DNA of 64,000 bases from Adiantum capillus-veneris (GCA_014529385.2 CM043950.1:158244545-158308544); one strand, 5' to 3'; shown: positions 45,121 to 57,512, counted from the first letter of the stretch. The notes: generated from the sequence alone by a model not told the origin. A program made the numbers and translations.

Positions 45121-46328
45121 TCAAGTGGGTTGCATAGTATGACCTCTTGGATCAAACATGTCTCTTTGCTCACTTCCATACATTTGCAATAACTCCCAAT
45201 AGTGCTTTTCCCAAGCACGTAGCCATCCATACACACAATAAACCCATAGCAACTTTGCACCTCTTCGAGTAACACCTTGCCTCCTTTGTGCTTCAAAACG
45301 AACACCATCTTGTTCCATCAACACATCTGACTCTGCAAACACATCGATTAACCCTCCCTCATAACCATGTACATCAGAGATCTCCTCAAGAGAACCTCGT
45401 ATCTGACAGATAACACATTGCACAACTGCACTTACAAGCATGCCTTTCAACCAGGACTCACGTACCTCTTTTTGAAGCTTGATCTTCTTCCTGCATCATT
45501 GAACCTGTTTTTTGCATTGGAATCTCTTCTACCATGGGACCCATGCTCTCCTTCACATTTGCAACTAACTCAATGACAAATTTATCAATCCCTTCTTCAT
45601 CAATAGGCCCTTCAAGGTCAACTATCACCTCTGCCTTGTTAACTTCATCTGCTTGCTCTTCATGCACATGTTCTTCTTCTTCATCCTCAACCAAAGAAGA
45701 TAGGGATTCACTCCCTCCCACATTGTCTGTCTGTTCCATAATCAAGCTTGCTTGATCTTTCAAGGAAAAATTCCATACATGCTACATCAGTGTAGCACAT
45801 TCCACTACAACTTTCACAAACCATCAACATGGCACCACATAACAAATTTACCTGCATGTCCACTTCTATAGGCCTGGACTCCTCCATTTTGTTTTTATCT
45901 AGCACATTGGTTTGTATTTCTTCTTTCTCGTCAAATATATTTGTCACATCTTTAGACACATGCAAAAGATCAAATTCCTCATAGCTTGAGCGGGACAAAT
46001 CGGTTTTGCATGTTGTATTTGCATTTATATAATTGCCATCACTAGCTTCCACCTCAACTTATCTTTCAAGATCTGGGATTTACTCTACTTTCACCACTTT
46101 AACCTCATCTGCAAACCACACCTTTTGATTTCTAGCACACATCAATAGACCTTGCATAGTGTGACCTCTTGGATCAGACACATGGCTTTGCTTGCTTCCA
46201 TCCATCTGCAATAACTCCCAATAGTGCTTCACCCAAGCACGTAGCCATCCATTCACACCTCTTTGAACATCACCTTGCCTCATCTCTACTTCAAAATGAA
46301 CACGACTATGCACACCATTGTATTCCAT
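45121..46328 (-). pseudogene. Family E acidic protein, second minus-strand copy
   Basis: Consecutive frames 46080-46328, 45708-46052, 45458-45763 and 45121-45450 look like one ORF broken by frameshifts. The order of segments is WLRAWVKHYWELLQM, MQGLLMCARNQKVWFADEV, EEFDLLHVSKD, LLCGAMLMV, an acidic stretch (EDEEEEHVHEEQADE), and VIVDLEGPIDEEGID. A second WLRAWEKHYWELLQM follows. The same segments occur in the same order in E copy 1 (49729-50869). I recognise no known domain. The protein is strongly acidic in its second half. Confidence 0.5.
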
Positions 46329-46950
46329 CTACAGTTACCTCCATAAGATGTCTCCAAAGGGCTTTAAATTTCCACTTGAGCGCTTGAAATTCCCCGTCCA
46401 TGCTTTTCTTCAAACCATCCAGCTTTTGGTTTACGTCATGTAGCCACACATCTGGCACATACTAGCATCAGAAATCCACTTCCAAAGTCATCCATCCTAC
46501 CTTTTATTCATCTCATAATCCATCATACCACCTCTTTGCTTTACCACAACCTAGGAGTGGAAAAACTTAAACGGCACCTTCACCGTTGAAAATGTGCTCT
46601 CTAGCACAAATATCCCATAATCTCGTAACTAGGTTTCCACATCTCAACCCCAGTCAGAATCAACAAACCTGACCACACTATCTTCAATAACACCTGCTCT
46701 TCAAAAACTGCAGATCCAGTAGCTCCAAAACCACAACTTCACCTTATAATAGAAATCTGATACTCCTTCGTGGGGGCACTAGAATATCAAGAGGGGGAAT
46801 GGGAACACACCCAAAAACATACACAGATGCCTCTCTATAGCCTAGGCTACACACAACACCCTTGTCCACTAGAAATCACCATCAAAATTGCACACATTGA
46901 CAAGAAAATCATTGTTTGCACGCATACCAACGAACACACGTTCCTGCACT
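46329..46950 (-). repeat. Family E 5' end, minus strand
   Basis: Non-coding DNA ending in the E terminal phrase (gggaacacacccaaaaacatac...cctgcactca), where it meets the plus-strand E copy at about 46950 head to head. Confidence 0.55.
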
Positions 46951-47300
46951 CAAAGTTGGTCCAAGATATAAAGTGTGCCAACAAGCAGTGCTAAGAGTGT
47001 AGATAGGTGCAAATTAGAGAGTTAAAGCAAGTACAAAATCTCTAAGTAAGGAGGTGTCAGCAAAAATGTATGGTTGATGCGGTTTTCTAGGCGAGGAAGG
47101 CTCCAAGATGTGCCTATTGGGATGGAAAGTCAAAGTGTCCAAAATGATGGGATAGTGCTCCGAATGTAGTGTTCAAGATACTCTATAATCCCATCTAGAC
47201 GACTCCTCAAACAGACTCACGGTGTGCAACATACGGGTGTCAAAGATGGAATGCATAGCAAATCCTCGACAGACGGGCAGGTGGCTAGAGCTGGGGTCAA

Positions 47301-47402
47301 TGGATAAAGAGCTCAAGTTGTGGAGTATGTTGGTATTACCCTTTCATTGATTGGATAAAGAGCTCAAGTTGTGGAGTATGTTGGTCTTCCACTTTCATTG
47401 AT
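47301..47402 (+). repeat. 51-bp tandem duplication in the E LTR
   Basis: TGGATAAAGAGCTCAAGTTG starts at 47301 and again at 47352; the 3' LTR copy (near 51740) has a single unit. Confidence 0.9.
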
Positions 47403-47669
47403 TGGAGCTCTTAAAAGCAAGTATGATCATTTGAATGTTTCCTAGGAGTCAGCTATACACCCAATTGTCTGCTTTGGAAATAGTTCCATCTGGCATGTTT
47501 TTGGGCTTGACCAAGTTCTAGAGCGTGGTATGTATCATGTGGTATTAGTAGGAGTTGACAAAGTCTAGAGGATTGGGTTTTCAGGCGGCAACATATGCCA
47601 ATTTGAAGGTTGGGTGCAATTTCTTGGAGGAGGATGTCAGATGGATTTTGTCTTCGTTTGTGGCCCCTG

Positions 47670-48041
47670 GAAAGGTAAAATTGTGGTGAAGTTCTCCCGG
47701 ATTGAAGTTGGCATGGAAAGCTATCACTTGGTTGCGGTGGCTCAGGATTCCGACCATTGGGAAGGATATGGGAGCATGGACAGGATGGGATAAAAAAGAA
47801 CTCTTTTATGTGCTTTATGAGGATTTTTATGGAGCAAGGAGGTTGGAATGCCCTAGAAAGGTAAAATTGTGGTGAAGTTCTCCTGGATTGAAGCTGGCAT
47901 GGAAAGCTATCACTTGGTTGCGGTGGCTCAAGATTGCGACCATTGGGAAGGATATGGGAGCATGGAGAGGATGGGATAAAAAAGAACTCTTTTATGTGCT
48001 TTATGAGGATTTTTATGGAGCAAGGAGGTTGGGATGCCCTT
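47670..48041 (+). repeat. 186-bp tandem duplication in the E LTR
   Basis: GAAAGGTAAAATTGTGGTGA starts at 47670 and again at 47856 and the whole 186 bp is repeated with few changes. The 3' LTR near 52060-52230 carries one diverged unit. Confidence 0.92.
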
Positions 48042-48533
48042 TAATTGCCATGTGCTACGGTTTATTCCTATGCGAGGGTACCGAGCTCAAGCACAAGGTA
48101 TTGTGGGTATCGCAAGTGAGAGAGACTCCCTTGGAGCTCACAAGCGTGGTCATGGAACATGTGTGTGGGTGTTGCATGCGCGGTGCCAGCAGCAATACAG
48201 GGAAATGCGACTCTGGATTTTGGTGGAGGAGTTAGTGGCGACGGCCTGTGAGTGGCGTTTAGCAATGTTTGGTAGCTGAGTGGTGATGCTACATATGGTG
48301 GTGATGTGGGGGGCGTCTAGTAAGGGGCGGGTTTACACGTGCCCTTGGGCCGACCAAGACGTTTGAAGGCAAGATTGATGGAGCACTAGCCCTAGAGCTA
48401 GTGCCCCCCTTGGGATCAAGTGAGGTAGAGAGAGTGAGAAGTGAATCTAGCTTCAAGGCTTGCAAGAATTTACAAATAGAGAGCTCGGGAGGTCCAATCG
48501 AGTGCAAGTTACCAAAAGTGGCCCATAGGGCTC

Positions 48534-48540
48534 TATAAAA
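48534..48540 (+). promoter_or_regulatory. TATA box of the E 5' LTR
   Basis: GGGCTCTATAAAAACAATT; the same box in the same context occurs at 60667-60673 in the 3' LTR. Confidence 0.55.
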
Positions 48541-49191
48541 ACAATTATGATTCATTAAAAGGGATCTATTGGCAATTTTTTTGGCAAACGAGGGGTCCTT
48601 TTGGGGGTCCAAAAGGGGATGTTTTGGAAGAATGGTCTTGTGGAGGGTTGTGGCCACGGAGCCGAAAGCCTTGCAACACTATTGAAGTAGCGGGGAGCCA
48701 AGGAGGGCTCGCCCCCATAATTTTTTAATGAAGAAAAGGTTTGGATGGTGTATTGTTTGTCGGGCTGGCCATTTTTTGGTGCTTGTGCCAATTTAAGGGT
48801 CTTGTTGGGATGAAATCAAGACTACATTTCCCCATGTTGGTGTTGGTTCTCCCCTTACCTCTTTCTATTTCTCTTGCTCTTGTAATTTTCCCGCAATGTC
48901 GGCTTGTGGAAGTGTGTGACCACCTGAATCGCTAGTTCTTGTGTGTAGAGAGAGTGAATCAGAGTGTTGGTGTGTGTGGTAAGAGGGTTGAGATGGAAAG
49001 CGGTGGAATGTGAGTGTCATGTGGTGTTTAATCTGAGCTCTTGTTCATCATGTTGTGTGTTGAGTTTTGAAAGTGAACTCTAGTGGATTGGAGTGCTGTG
49101 TATATCCTGGCTATAGGGAGGCAATCTGTTTGTGTTCCCTGTGTGTTCCCATTCCCCCTCTCCATTTTCTATTGGCCCCATGGAGGTCTGA

Positions 49192-49544
49192 TGCTCCTTT
49201 TTGAAGACAAAGCGGTGATTCCAATTTTCAATGGGGTCAAGAATGCAAAAAAGTGGCTCCAAGATTACGAGGTGTTTCTACTAGAGTGTAGTGTGTAAAG
49301 AGAAGAAGGCGCGGTGCAGGTGTCCCTACTCTTGGTTCATGGTAAAGCAAGGCTATGGTTTGATGGCTTACGTGATGAAGAAAATCCAAATTGTGAGGCC
49401 TTGGAAGTGGCTTCTTGGAGAAAATTCGTGGCGGATGTGCAACTAGATGAAGTGAAGAGAAAGCTGGACAGTGGAAGCAAATCTTGGAAGGGGATTTTCA
49501 AGTGTTTGAGTGAGAGTTTGACACCCTTTGGAGAAATATTGTAA
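49192..49544 (+). pseudogene. Family E Gag-like segment
   Basis: The frame reads LLFEDKAVIPIFNGVKNAKK, WLQDYEVFLLECSV, a TAA stop, then VSLLLVHGKARLWFDGLRDE and EVASWRKFVADV. The spacing of F.G..., W......F, A..W and W..F resembles the core of plant retrotransposon Gag. It lies directly after the LTR-like block, where Gag is expected. No zinc knuckle is seen. Besides the internal stop the frame ends at 49544. Confidence 0.5.
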
Positions 49545-49728
49545 AGGTGATTGCTGCTAAGAATGTCGAGTTTTTAAAGTTACATTTTTGGATTGCATGC
49601 ACAAGGAAATTTGAGACAAGGTGGAGATAGATGGCTTGGTGTTATATGAAGAAGTGATAGCTCTAGCAAAAGGGAAAATCAAGAATATTCTCAAGAAGCG
49701 ACATGCAAGGTAGGGTTTTCTAGGTGCT

Positions 49729-50869
49729 ATGGTGTTAAAGCAGGTTGATGTGGTGGTTGTTCAACCAAAATTGGTGCAAAGTGAAGTTCCTGTGCGAGAA
49801 GAACCAGGGGTGGTCCCTATGCCGCTAATGCCAGCTAGAGCAGCTCCAATTGTGGAGGATGTGCAGGTGGTTCAAAATGGGAGAAAGGATGTGCTCCCAT
49901 GTCAAGGTACAATTGTTCAAGCTTTGTTGAGGTGTGCTAGGGGTGAAAGAGTGCCTTTTGCAGATGAGGTGGAAGTGATGAAGCTAGAGGAGATTTCAAA
50001 GCTTGAGACAAAAGACGAGATCAAGCCAAGTGATAGTAGCTTTATGGATGCTGACACAAATTGGGATCTTGAGTTGCCTCAGTCAAGGTATGATGAGTTT
50101 GATCTCTTGCATGTGAGCAAAGATGCAGTGAATTCATGTAAGGATCAAGGTATGATGAAAACCGTTATGATTGGTGAAGACCCCGGGGCGGTCACTTTTT
50201 AGAATGTGTATGCTATCACGTGAGTTAACCGGAGAGGATTATTAAAAGATCAAAATGTATCAAAATTTATACATACAGAGGGGGGTGGGGGTTTTTTAAA
50301 TAGGCACGTAGTGTAAATATAGTATGTATATCGAGGTATTATTAATAACCTCTTGAACGCACGTGATATAGGAAGCTTTTGATAAGTGACCGTCCCGGGG
50401 TGGAGACCAAGTGGAGGAACCTGAGCCTACAAGCAATGACATACATCTGAGGATGGTGTGTGGTGCCATGCTAATGGCCACATTGGTGAAGGTTGAAATG
50501 GAGTGTGCCATAGTGGTGCAACAGGTGGAGAGTTTGGCCAGGAGGGATGGAGAAACCTTGCCTATGGAAGAAGATGAGGATAATGCGGTAGAGAATGAGT
50601 TTCTCTTATCAATGATGGAACATGATGCAGTGATAGAGCACGTGTCTGATGAGAAGGTAATTGAAGTTGATAAGCAAGTGGTGCTAATCAACCTTGAAGG
50701 GACAACTCAAGACAAAGGGCTTGATGATGTTGGAATTGAGTGCTTTGCATGTGAGAAGACAAGCATGGATCCAAAGATAGAGGAGCTTCTAGTGCTACAA
50801 GTGTGCTCTATGATAGGTGATGCAGATTCCCAGGTTGTGCCTAGACAGAGGTTTGTGTGTGGTGATTAA
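49729..50869 (+). pseudogene. Family E acidic protein, copy 1, split by a MITE
   Basis: A frame of about 305 codons once the 218-bp MITE and its duplication are ignored. Segments in order: Val/Pro-rich start, QALLRCARGERVPFADEVEV, DEFDLLHVSKD, VCGAMLMA, acidic stretch (LPMEEDEDNAVENE), VVLINLEGTTQDKGLDD, LLVLQVCSMIGDADSQV. The MITE inserts after MIGED, and the frame resumes as VEEPEPTSNDIHL. No protease, RT, RNase H or integrase motif follows before the 3' LTR. The same protein is encoded by the minus-strand copies near 45121-46328. Confidence 0.5.
50182..50399. mobile_element. 218-bp MITE in family E coding region
   Basis: Terminal inverted repeats CCCGGGGCGGTCACTT and (reverse complement of the right end) CCCGGGACGGTCACTT differ at one base, with weaker similarity for about 40 bp (both arms contain ATCACGTG). 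GTGAAGAC (50174-50181) and GTGGAGAC (50400-50407) flank it, a one-mismatch 8-bp target duplication (9 bp if a shared G is counted). That size suggests hAT or Mutator superfamily. It has no coding capacity and disrupts the E ORF. Confidence 0.82.
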
Positions 50870-51369
50870 AAGGTATGTTGATAGAAGAAGATGTGTAGTG
50901 GGCTATTGAGAAGGTACATGATTCTCTTAAAGAGGATCTTGCTTTATATGGTTGAGAGGGAGGGACATGTATGTTAGATCTATTTTATGAGAGTGGTAAT
51001 GTGGTTAATGATTCTTGTTTGGAGGTGGGCAGTATGCCAATGGGTGCTTGGAGCAATGGAGATATGCTACGGGTAGTTTATGTGGGCAATTGGATGTGTG
51101 CTGGGTGCAGCAATATGGGAGGTGGCTACAAGTGGATGGACAAGATCAAAGATATGTGTTTGATCTAAGTGGGTGATGGCAGGTAAAGCTGGGGGTCCAG
51201 GCAACCCACTTGAGTAGGAGTGGTGGGTGGCAGGAGACAGGTTTTGAACATATACGGTAGTGGTTTTGTGGTGTAAAGAGAACTTGATTGGGTGTGCAAT
51301 TTTTAAAGGTGCAATAAACATGTGTGTGGTTGAATATAAATATTCAACAAGGGGGTGGGCAATGAGGGT
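50870..51369 (+). other. Family E internal non-coding end
   Basis: Decayed coding-like DNA that corresponds in reverse to 43170-43500 (gatcaaagatatgtgtttgatctaagtgg, gttgaatata.a). No further domain is recognised. Confidence 0.45.
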
Positions 51370-52647
51370 GCAACCAAAGTTGGTCCAAGATAGAAAGTGT
51401 GCCAAATAGTGCTAAGAGTGCAAACAAGTGCAAGTACAAAAGCCTGGGGCAAGCAGGTGTCAATAGAAATGTATGTTTGATATGATGTTTTAGGTCAAGA
51501 ATGCTCAATGATGTGCCAATTGGGATGGAAAGTCAAAGTATCCAAAGTGTGGGTATAGTGCTTGAGAATGTAGTGTACAAGATTCTCTAGAAGCCCATCC
51601 ATACGGCTCCTCAAACGGAGTCATGATGTGCAAGATATGGGTGTCTAAAGATGGAATGCATAGCAGTTCTGCGATGGACAGGGCAGGCATGGACAAGTGG
51701 CTAGAGTTGGGGGTCAGTGGATACACATGAAGAGCTATGGAATATGCCGGTATTTTTTATTCATTGATTGGAGCTCTAAAAAGCAAGTTATGGCCGTTTG
51801 AAGGTTTGTCAGTGGTGGGGAACCAGTTGTATGCCCACTTGTTTGCATTGGAAATAATACCATTTGGTGTGTTTTTGGGCTTGACATGGTTCTAGAGTGT
51901 GGTATGTATCACGTGGAATCAGTAAGAGTTGACAACTTGAGGATCAGGTCTCCAAGCAAAAAGATATGCGAGTTTGAAGATTAGGTGCAGTTGCCCGGAG
52001 GAGGATATTAGATGGATTTTGTCTAGGATTGCGGCCTTGGTTTGCGGTCCCTAGAAAGGTTGCAGTGTGGTGGGGTTCTCCTGGATCAAAGACGGCATGC
52101 AAAGCTCTCACTTGGTTATGGAAGCTTAGGATTCTGAATTATGGGCAGGATATGGGAGCATATGGGGAAGATGGGATAAAAGAAAACTTTTTTATGTGCT
52201 TTATGAAGATATTTATGGAGCAAGGGGATAGGGATACCCTCTGAATGCCACGTGGCTACTGTTTATCCCGTATGTAGGGGTAATGAGCTAAGGAGCAAGG
52301 TATTTAACTCAAATTGTGGCCTACTGTGGGTATCTCAAGTGGGAGAGACTCCCTTGGAACTCACGAGCGTGGCCATGGCACATGTGTGTGGGTGTTGTGT
52401 GTGCTGTGTTAGAGCTATGCAGGGGCACGTGGCACTGGATTTTGGAGGAGGAGGTAGTGGATGGACCACGAGTGGAATTCAATGGTGTTTTCAGGATGAC
52501 TGGTGGTGCCACACACGGTGGTGATGTGGCGGGCACCAACTAAGAGGCAGGTACACATGGCCCTTGAAGCTAACCAAGACTTTTGAAGGCAAAGTTGATG
52601 GAGCACTAGCGATAGTGCCCCCTCCCTTGGGATCAAGTGAGATAGAG
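51370..52647 (+). repeat. 3' LTR of family E copy 1, left part
   Basis: Repeats 46951-48430 in order with many point changes. It is interrupted at 52647 by chromovirus F. TAGAG at 52643-52647 is the left target duplication of F. Confidence 0.62.
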
Positions 52648-54235
52648 TGTAACATTTAATGGCCTAAAAACTTGTGTGTAGCGGAAATTAGCATGAACAT
52701 AGTGGGCATTTCATTAGAATAGATTCCTAATGAGAATTACAAGAGTGCTTGGGTGGAGAGAGCAACAAAAATCATAACACCTAGTTAGATAGCATGAACA
52801 ATACTTTCAAAAGAGAGAGAAATTAAGCTATTGCAATAGTTGAGGACCGGATTTGCATGGAGCTGGTCCCCCCTCCAAAAGGCTTCGTATTATGGTTTCT
52901 CCCATCAAGAGAGACATTGTACAATACAATTCTTTGTGTTCCTTCAAGACTAGCTAGTGCAATGAAGATAAAAGCTTCATGCACTAAGAAAAACACTTAG
53001 AAAACACAACATCAATTATCCCCGGTCTGAGACCCAAGACCTCACACACCTTCGAAGATGGTGAGAGCTAGCAGGGTATGAGAGTAGATTGAGAGGAAGA
53101 AGGGGTATCTTACGAGAAAGATGTACATCTCCTCACATAATCACTCATATTAGCATAGCTTAGCTTATTAATTGGCATGGTAGAGGAGATGAGCATGCAT
53201 TGAAGCTTGGATCTTGGTTGGATTTGCATCACAAAGCCAAGAGTTGTTGGTGTAGGCCTCCCTTCTCACAAGCTTGGAGTAGGTGGTAAGCTTTCCATTA
53301 AAGCTTGAGAAGGAGAGAGAGTCTTCTTTACTTCACACGTGATATTGTGTGAGTTTGTGTGTGATAATGCCTTGCAAAAATCATCCCCCTCTCTCTCTTG
53401 GGCGAGCCCCCTTGCTATTTGCTCTTGCTGTCCTCCCATTGGACCTCCCTAAAGCTAGCCAATGACAATTAAGCAGCATAAGTGATAGCCTTCTGACACG
53501 TGTCCCCATTTCCCCTTTTGTGAGAGATTAAGGTAATTTAATAATTCAACTAAACTCTGATTGGACCCCTTTACCTCCTGGCCAATAGGAATCAGGCAAG
53601 CCATTGGGCTGCTGAATGCTCATTGGACCACTTAGGAGACTGTCCAATAGTCTTGTAGAGGACTTAATTCTCATTAGTTCTTTTATTAAGTGTTTTTAAA
53701 TTAATTAAACTAGATGTACTCTAGCCTAATTCTCATTGGTCCACCTCCATGGCCATCCAATAAGAATTGGGTAAACCTTGTGGGCATTTGGCCTAGGGAG
53801 CTGACATGTGTCCCTCATTCCCTTTCTGTAAAGGGAGCTTGTGTGTGTGTGTGTGTGGCTTTCTCTCTCATCCCCTACATGCAAGGCTCGCCCCCTCCCA
53901 AGTAGGGATTGCAAAGACTTTTTTGTACACACACAAAGCATCCAATTCCCCTAGGGTTGACCTTTGGACACAACCGTTGAATTTTGGAACCTTAGCATTT
54001 TTGAAGTCTTAATGGGCTGAACCTTAGGGTCTTTTTAGCCCATTGTTGCACATGGCTCTTTTGCAAATGGCCCCCCCTTTGGATCCCTATTTTCCCTCCT
54101 TTGGATACCTACTGTGGCCGGTCTGCTAGCTTGACCAATATTCTAGCTTTTTCTCCCCTGGCACTTCCCCATATTAAATGATCAGTTTAACATGAGAAAA
54201 TTATTTAGGAGAATTCGATATTGATTATTATGACA
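52648..54235 (-). repeat. 3' LTR of chromovirus F, full length
   Basis: 1588 bp with both ends intact (TGTCATAATAATC at 54235, ...TGTTACA at 52648). It shares private variants with 59426-60556 (e.g. gttgttggtgtaggcctccc) that other LTRs of the family lack, so the two are the LTR pair of one element. Confidence 0.93.
53438..53761 (-). promoter_or_regulatory. Four paired CCAAT modules in the LTR of chromovirus F
   Basis: Inverted ATTGG...CCAAT pairs at 53438/53459, 53560/53582, 53622/53644 and 53735/53757, spaced 21, 22, 22 and 22 bp. These are the same four modules as at 560-881. Confidence 0.6.
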
Positions 54236-54254
54236 TTACCTCTCTCTTGAAACC
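54236..54254 (-). other. Polypurine tract of chromovirus F
   Basis: On the minus strand GGTTTCAAGAGAGAGGTAA directly precedes the 3' LTR. Confidence 0.75.
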
Positions 54255-54593
54255 ATAGTCATCCTCGACTATGGTGTAGAGAAGATAAAGCATATTCATG
54301 AGTCCTTTCCTTAGCGGGTAGAGGATCCCTATGTTACCCTACGACATCATTCCACAATGGATGACTAGTCCATTTGGTGCTTGAGAGCCTTAGGCTGCCG
54401 CAAGCATGTCTGCACATTAGTCCTATCACTTTTCCATAGTAGAGTGACAAGCTGTACTTGGTGTTTGGGAGACGTCGTCTCCGCAAACTTGATCTAAGCA
54501 TGCATACTACTTCATTTTTGTGCACAATAAAGAAAAAGAGAGTCTTATAAGACAAAAAAAACTTTGTTCATTTTTAACATTTTGTACATTTGC

Positions 54594-57512
54594 TTACTGT
54601 TGGGAAGCATTGTAAGCATTGACAAGGTTTAGGTTATCCTTTAATTGTATGCCTTGCATCCATCTAGCATCTTCAAAAGGATAATTCTTAAATTTTATAA
54701 GATATTGTCGGACAGTCTTACCACCTCTTAATACCTTGTCTTCATGTCGGAGAATGGACTCGGGCTACAGCACCTCCTCTTGGTCCTCGATCTCCGGTGG
54801 GTCTTCAGTAGTTGGTTCTTGAGGTGGATCTCCTTTGTAAGGCTTTAATAGGCTCACATGGAAAGCATTGTGTATGAGCCAATGATTGGGAAAATGGAGT
54901 TGATAGTCCATCTCATTGATTGGCCTAAGAATCTGGAAGGGACCATAGTACCTTTTTGCTAGTTTAGCATAGTACTTTTGGTGTCTCGTAGGATTCTTGC
55001 CCGTCATGTGCCTTAATCGAGCCTTGGGAAAATTTAATAAGACCCAATAATTTTCTTTAAAGGCTTGGGCTCTTCTGTGCTTGTCAGCAGCAGCAGCCTT
55101 TTGCCTTTGCTGTGAGATAGAGATAGCATCCTTAATCATTTGAAAAGATTCTTGTAGATCTCGGCTATACTCATCTGCAGCGAAGATCTTCCCATGTACC
55201 TTAAGTAGCAAGGGACTTTTTGATCTCCCCTCAATTACCTCGAAAGGTGCTTTTCCCGTGGAAGTATGTACAGTGTTATTGTAAGCATACTCCACTAAGG
55301 GTAAGTACTTCTCCCATTGGGATCTTTGATCTACTTCCGTTACATCGTCTTTTATTAGATCAAGAATTTTTAGGTTAGCTATTTCACTTTGGCCATCCGT
55401 TTGTGGATGATTGGCCGAAGAGAAGTTTATCCTTGTCCCTAAATTCTCAAAGAGACCCTTCCAGAAATTACTGGTCATTCTAGGATCTCTATCCGACACT
55501 ATGGACATTGGCAAGCCATGGTACTTGAAAATTTGTGAAATGAAGAGGGTTGCCATTTGATGGGCTTTGATAGTCTTTTTGACAGGTATAAAATGAGCTT
55601 GTGTATTGAACCTGTCTACTATCGTCCATATTCCCGTATTCCCATGGATAGACTTAGGCAATCCAAAGATAACATCCATGGATATGCTCTCCCATGGTGA
55701 ATTAGGGACTGGAAAGGGTTGAAGCAATCCATGTTGCTTCCCTCTATCAAATTTTGTCTTTTGGCATACCACACATTTAGAAACATACTCTTGTATGTTC
55801 ACTTTCATGGTAGGCCAATAGAAATATGTTTCAATTCCTTTAAGGTAGACTGAATCTCTCTATGCCCCGCATAAGGTGGAGCATGTGATTCATACATTAC
55901 TTTCTCACGTAGTGAGTTAGTAAGACATAGTCTATTGCCGTAGAGAAGATAACCATCTTGTAAAGTAACTGGTTCTTCTTTCTTCCCTAATGCAAGGGCT
56001 GAAATCACATATCTAAAATCGGGATCAATAGCATACTCATCTATCATTGAAGATAGATCATTGTGAGTTGCTATGGAAACCGCATTCACTCACAGTCATC
56101 TTGAGAGTGCATCAGCTACTTGATTATGCTTGCCAGCAATGTGAGCAATATGAAAATGAAATTGCGAAAGTAAATTTGCCCACCTCATTTGTTTGTCGGA
56201 GAGCTTGGTCTGCGTCATGAAGTACTTAAGACTTTGGTGATCCATTCGCAGAATGAAAGGAGTCCCCAAAAAATAGTGCTTCCATGAGTCTAACGCATGT
56301 AGAACTGCAAGGAGTTCCTTTTCATATATGCCTAGAGCTTGCTCAACAGGGTCGAGCCTTCGACTCTCATAGCCTATGGCGTGCCCTTCTTGGAGCAAAA
56401 CAACTCCAAGGCAATCACCACAAGCATCACATTGGACCTCAAATGGTTTTGAGAGATCCGGTAGTGTAAGCACAGGTTGAGAGATAAGCTTTTCTTTAAT
56501 CTTTTCGAAAGCATTGTTCTCCTTAGCAGACCATGTATACCTAACGCTTTTCTTTGTTAGGTCATGTAATGGTCCCGCAATTTGTGAGAACTTTCTATGA
56601 AGCGTCTATAGTATGCACACATACCTATAAAGCTTCTTAGTTCATGAAGATTCCTTGGTTTAGGCCATCCTTTTATTACCTCTAACTTGGATGGATCCAT
56701 TTGGATGCCATCTTGAGAGATAATGTGACCTAAATACTGAATCTCTTGCAAGAAAAATTCACTTTTCTTTCGATTAACATAAAGTTTATTCTCTCTTAAA
56801 ACATGAAATATTACCTGGAGGTGTTGCTTGTGTTCGTCTAATGAATTAGAGTGGATGATAATATCATCAAAGAACACTCCAATGAAGTTTCGATGAGGCC
56901 TGAACGGCTTCTCCATCAAGCGGTTGAATGTGGGTGGTGCATTAGTCAAGCCAAAAGGCATGACAATGTATTCATAAAGACCAAATGTGGTGCGAAATGC
57001 GGTCTTTACAATATCTTGATCAACTATCCTTATTTGATGATAGCCACTTTTTAGGTCAATCCTACTAAAGTTGGTCGATTCTTGTAGCTTATCAAATAGG
57101 TCTTCTACCCGTGGAACGGGAAACCTATTCTTGATAGTGATCCTATTTATTGCTCTATAGTCGACACACATACGATATGTGCCGTATTTCTTTTGCACTA
57201 ATAGCACAAGTGAGAAAAATGGAGATGATCTAGGCCTAACCATGCCCTTCTCAACTAACTCATGCGGTGAACTTCCTGGAAGAAGTTCAATTGCATGGTC
57301 ATCATTACCTCGTTTAGGAGGTAGCTCACAAGGGATGTCGTCAATAAAAACATCTTGAAATCCCTTGAGAAAATCGGATAACTCTAATTCCTTTTGGTTG
57401 CTTTTATTTTCTTTTGCTAAAGCATTAGGTTCATTTTGAGAATCTTTAACAAAAATCATGTACACAGAAATAGAGCTCTTTATTGACTTGTTGAAAGCCG
57501 GTGTATGTACAA
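54594..57512 (-). pseudogene. pol: Chromovirus F pol: RT, RNase H, integrase, chromodomain
   Basis: Minus strand: linker after protease, RT (FFDD in GVFFDDIIIHS), RNase H (CDACGDCLGVVL, LRMDHQSLKYF), and integrase (CVVCQKTK, SMDVIFG, IVSDRDPR, TDGQSE). LKPYKG and a chromodomain reading RQYLIKFKNYPFEDARW follow, ending at TAA 54594-54596. Lesions: a 60-bp in-frame deletion near 57263 removing the NKPPYRVSQAQ stretch, frameshifts near 56590, 56090 and 55805, and TAG at 54765-54767 where copy B has CAG. Homology stops at 57512 inside the protease-RT linker. Protease proper and Gag are gone. Confidence 0.9.

Larger units (their letters stand above)
46951..49150 (+). repeat. 5' LTR of family E copy 1
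   Basis: About 2.2 kb that is repeated at 51370-52647 plus 60562-61294 (the second copy is split by chromovirus F). Landmarks shared in order: aaagttggtccaagata, ggaatgcatagca, gagagactcccttgga, the TATA box, and ggctatag.gagg near the end (49110/61250). Spacing of about 4.4 kb between the copies fits two long terminal repeats around a short internal region. Exact ends are uncertain. Confidence 0.6.
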
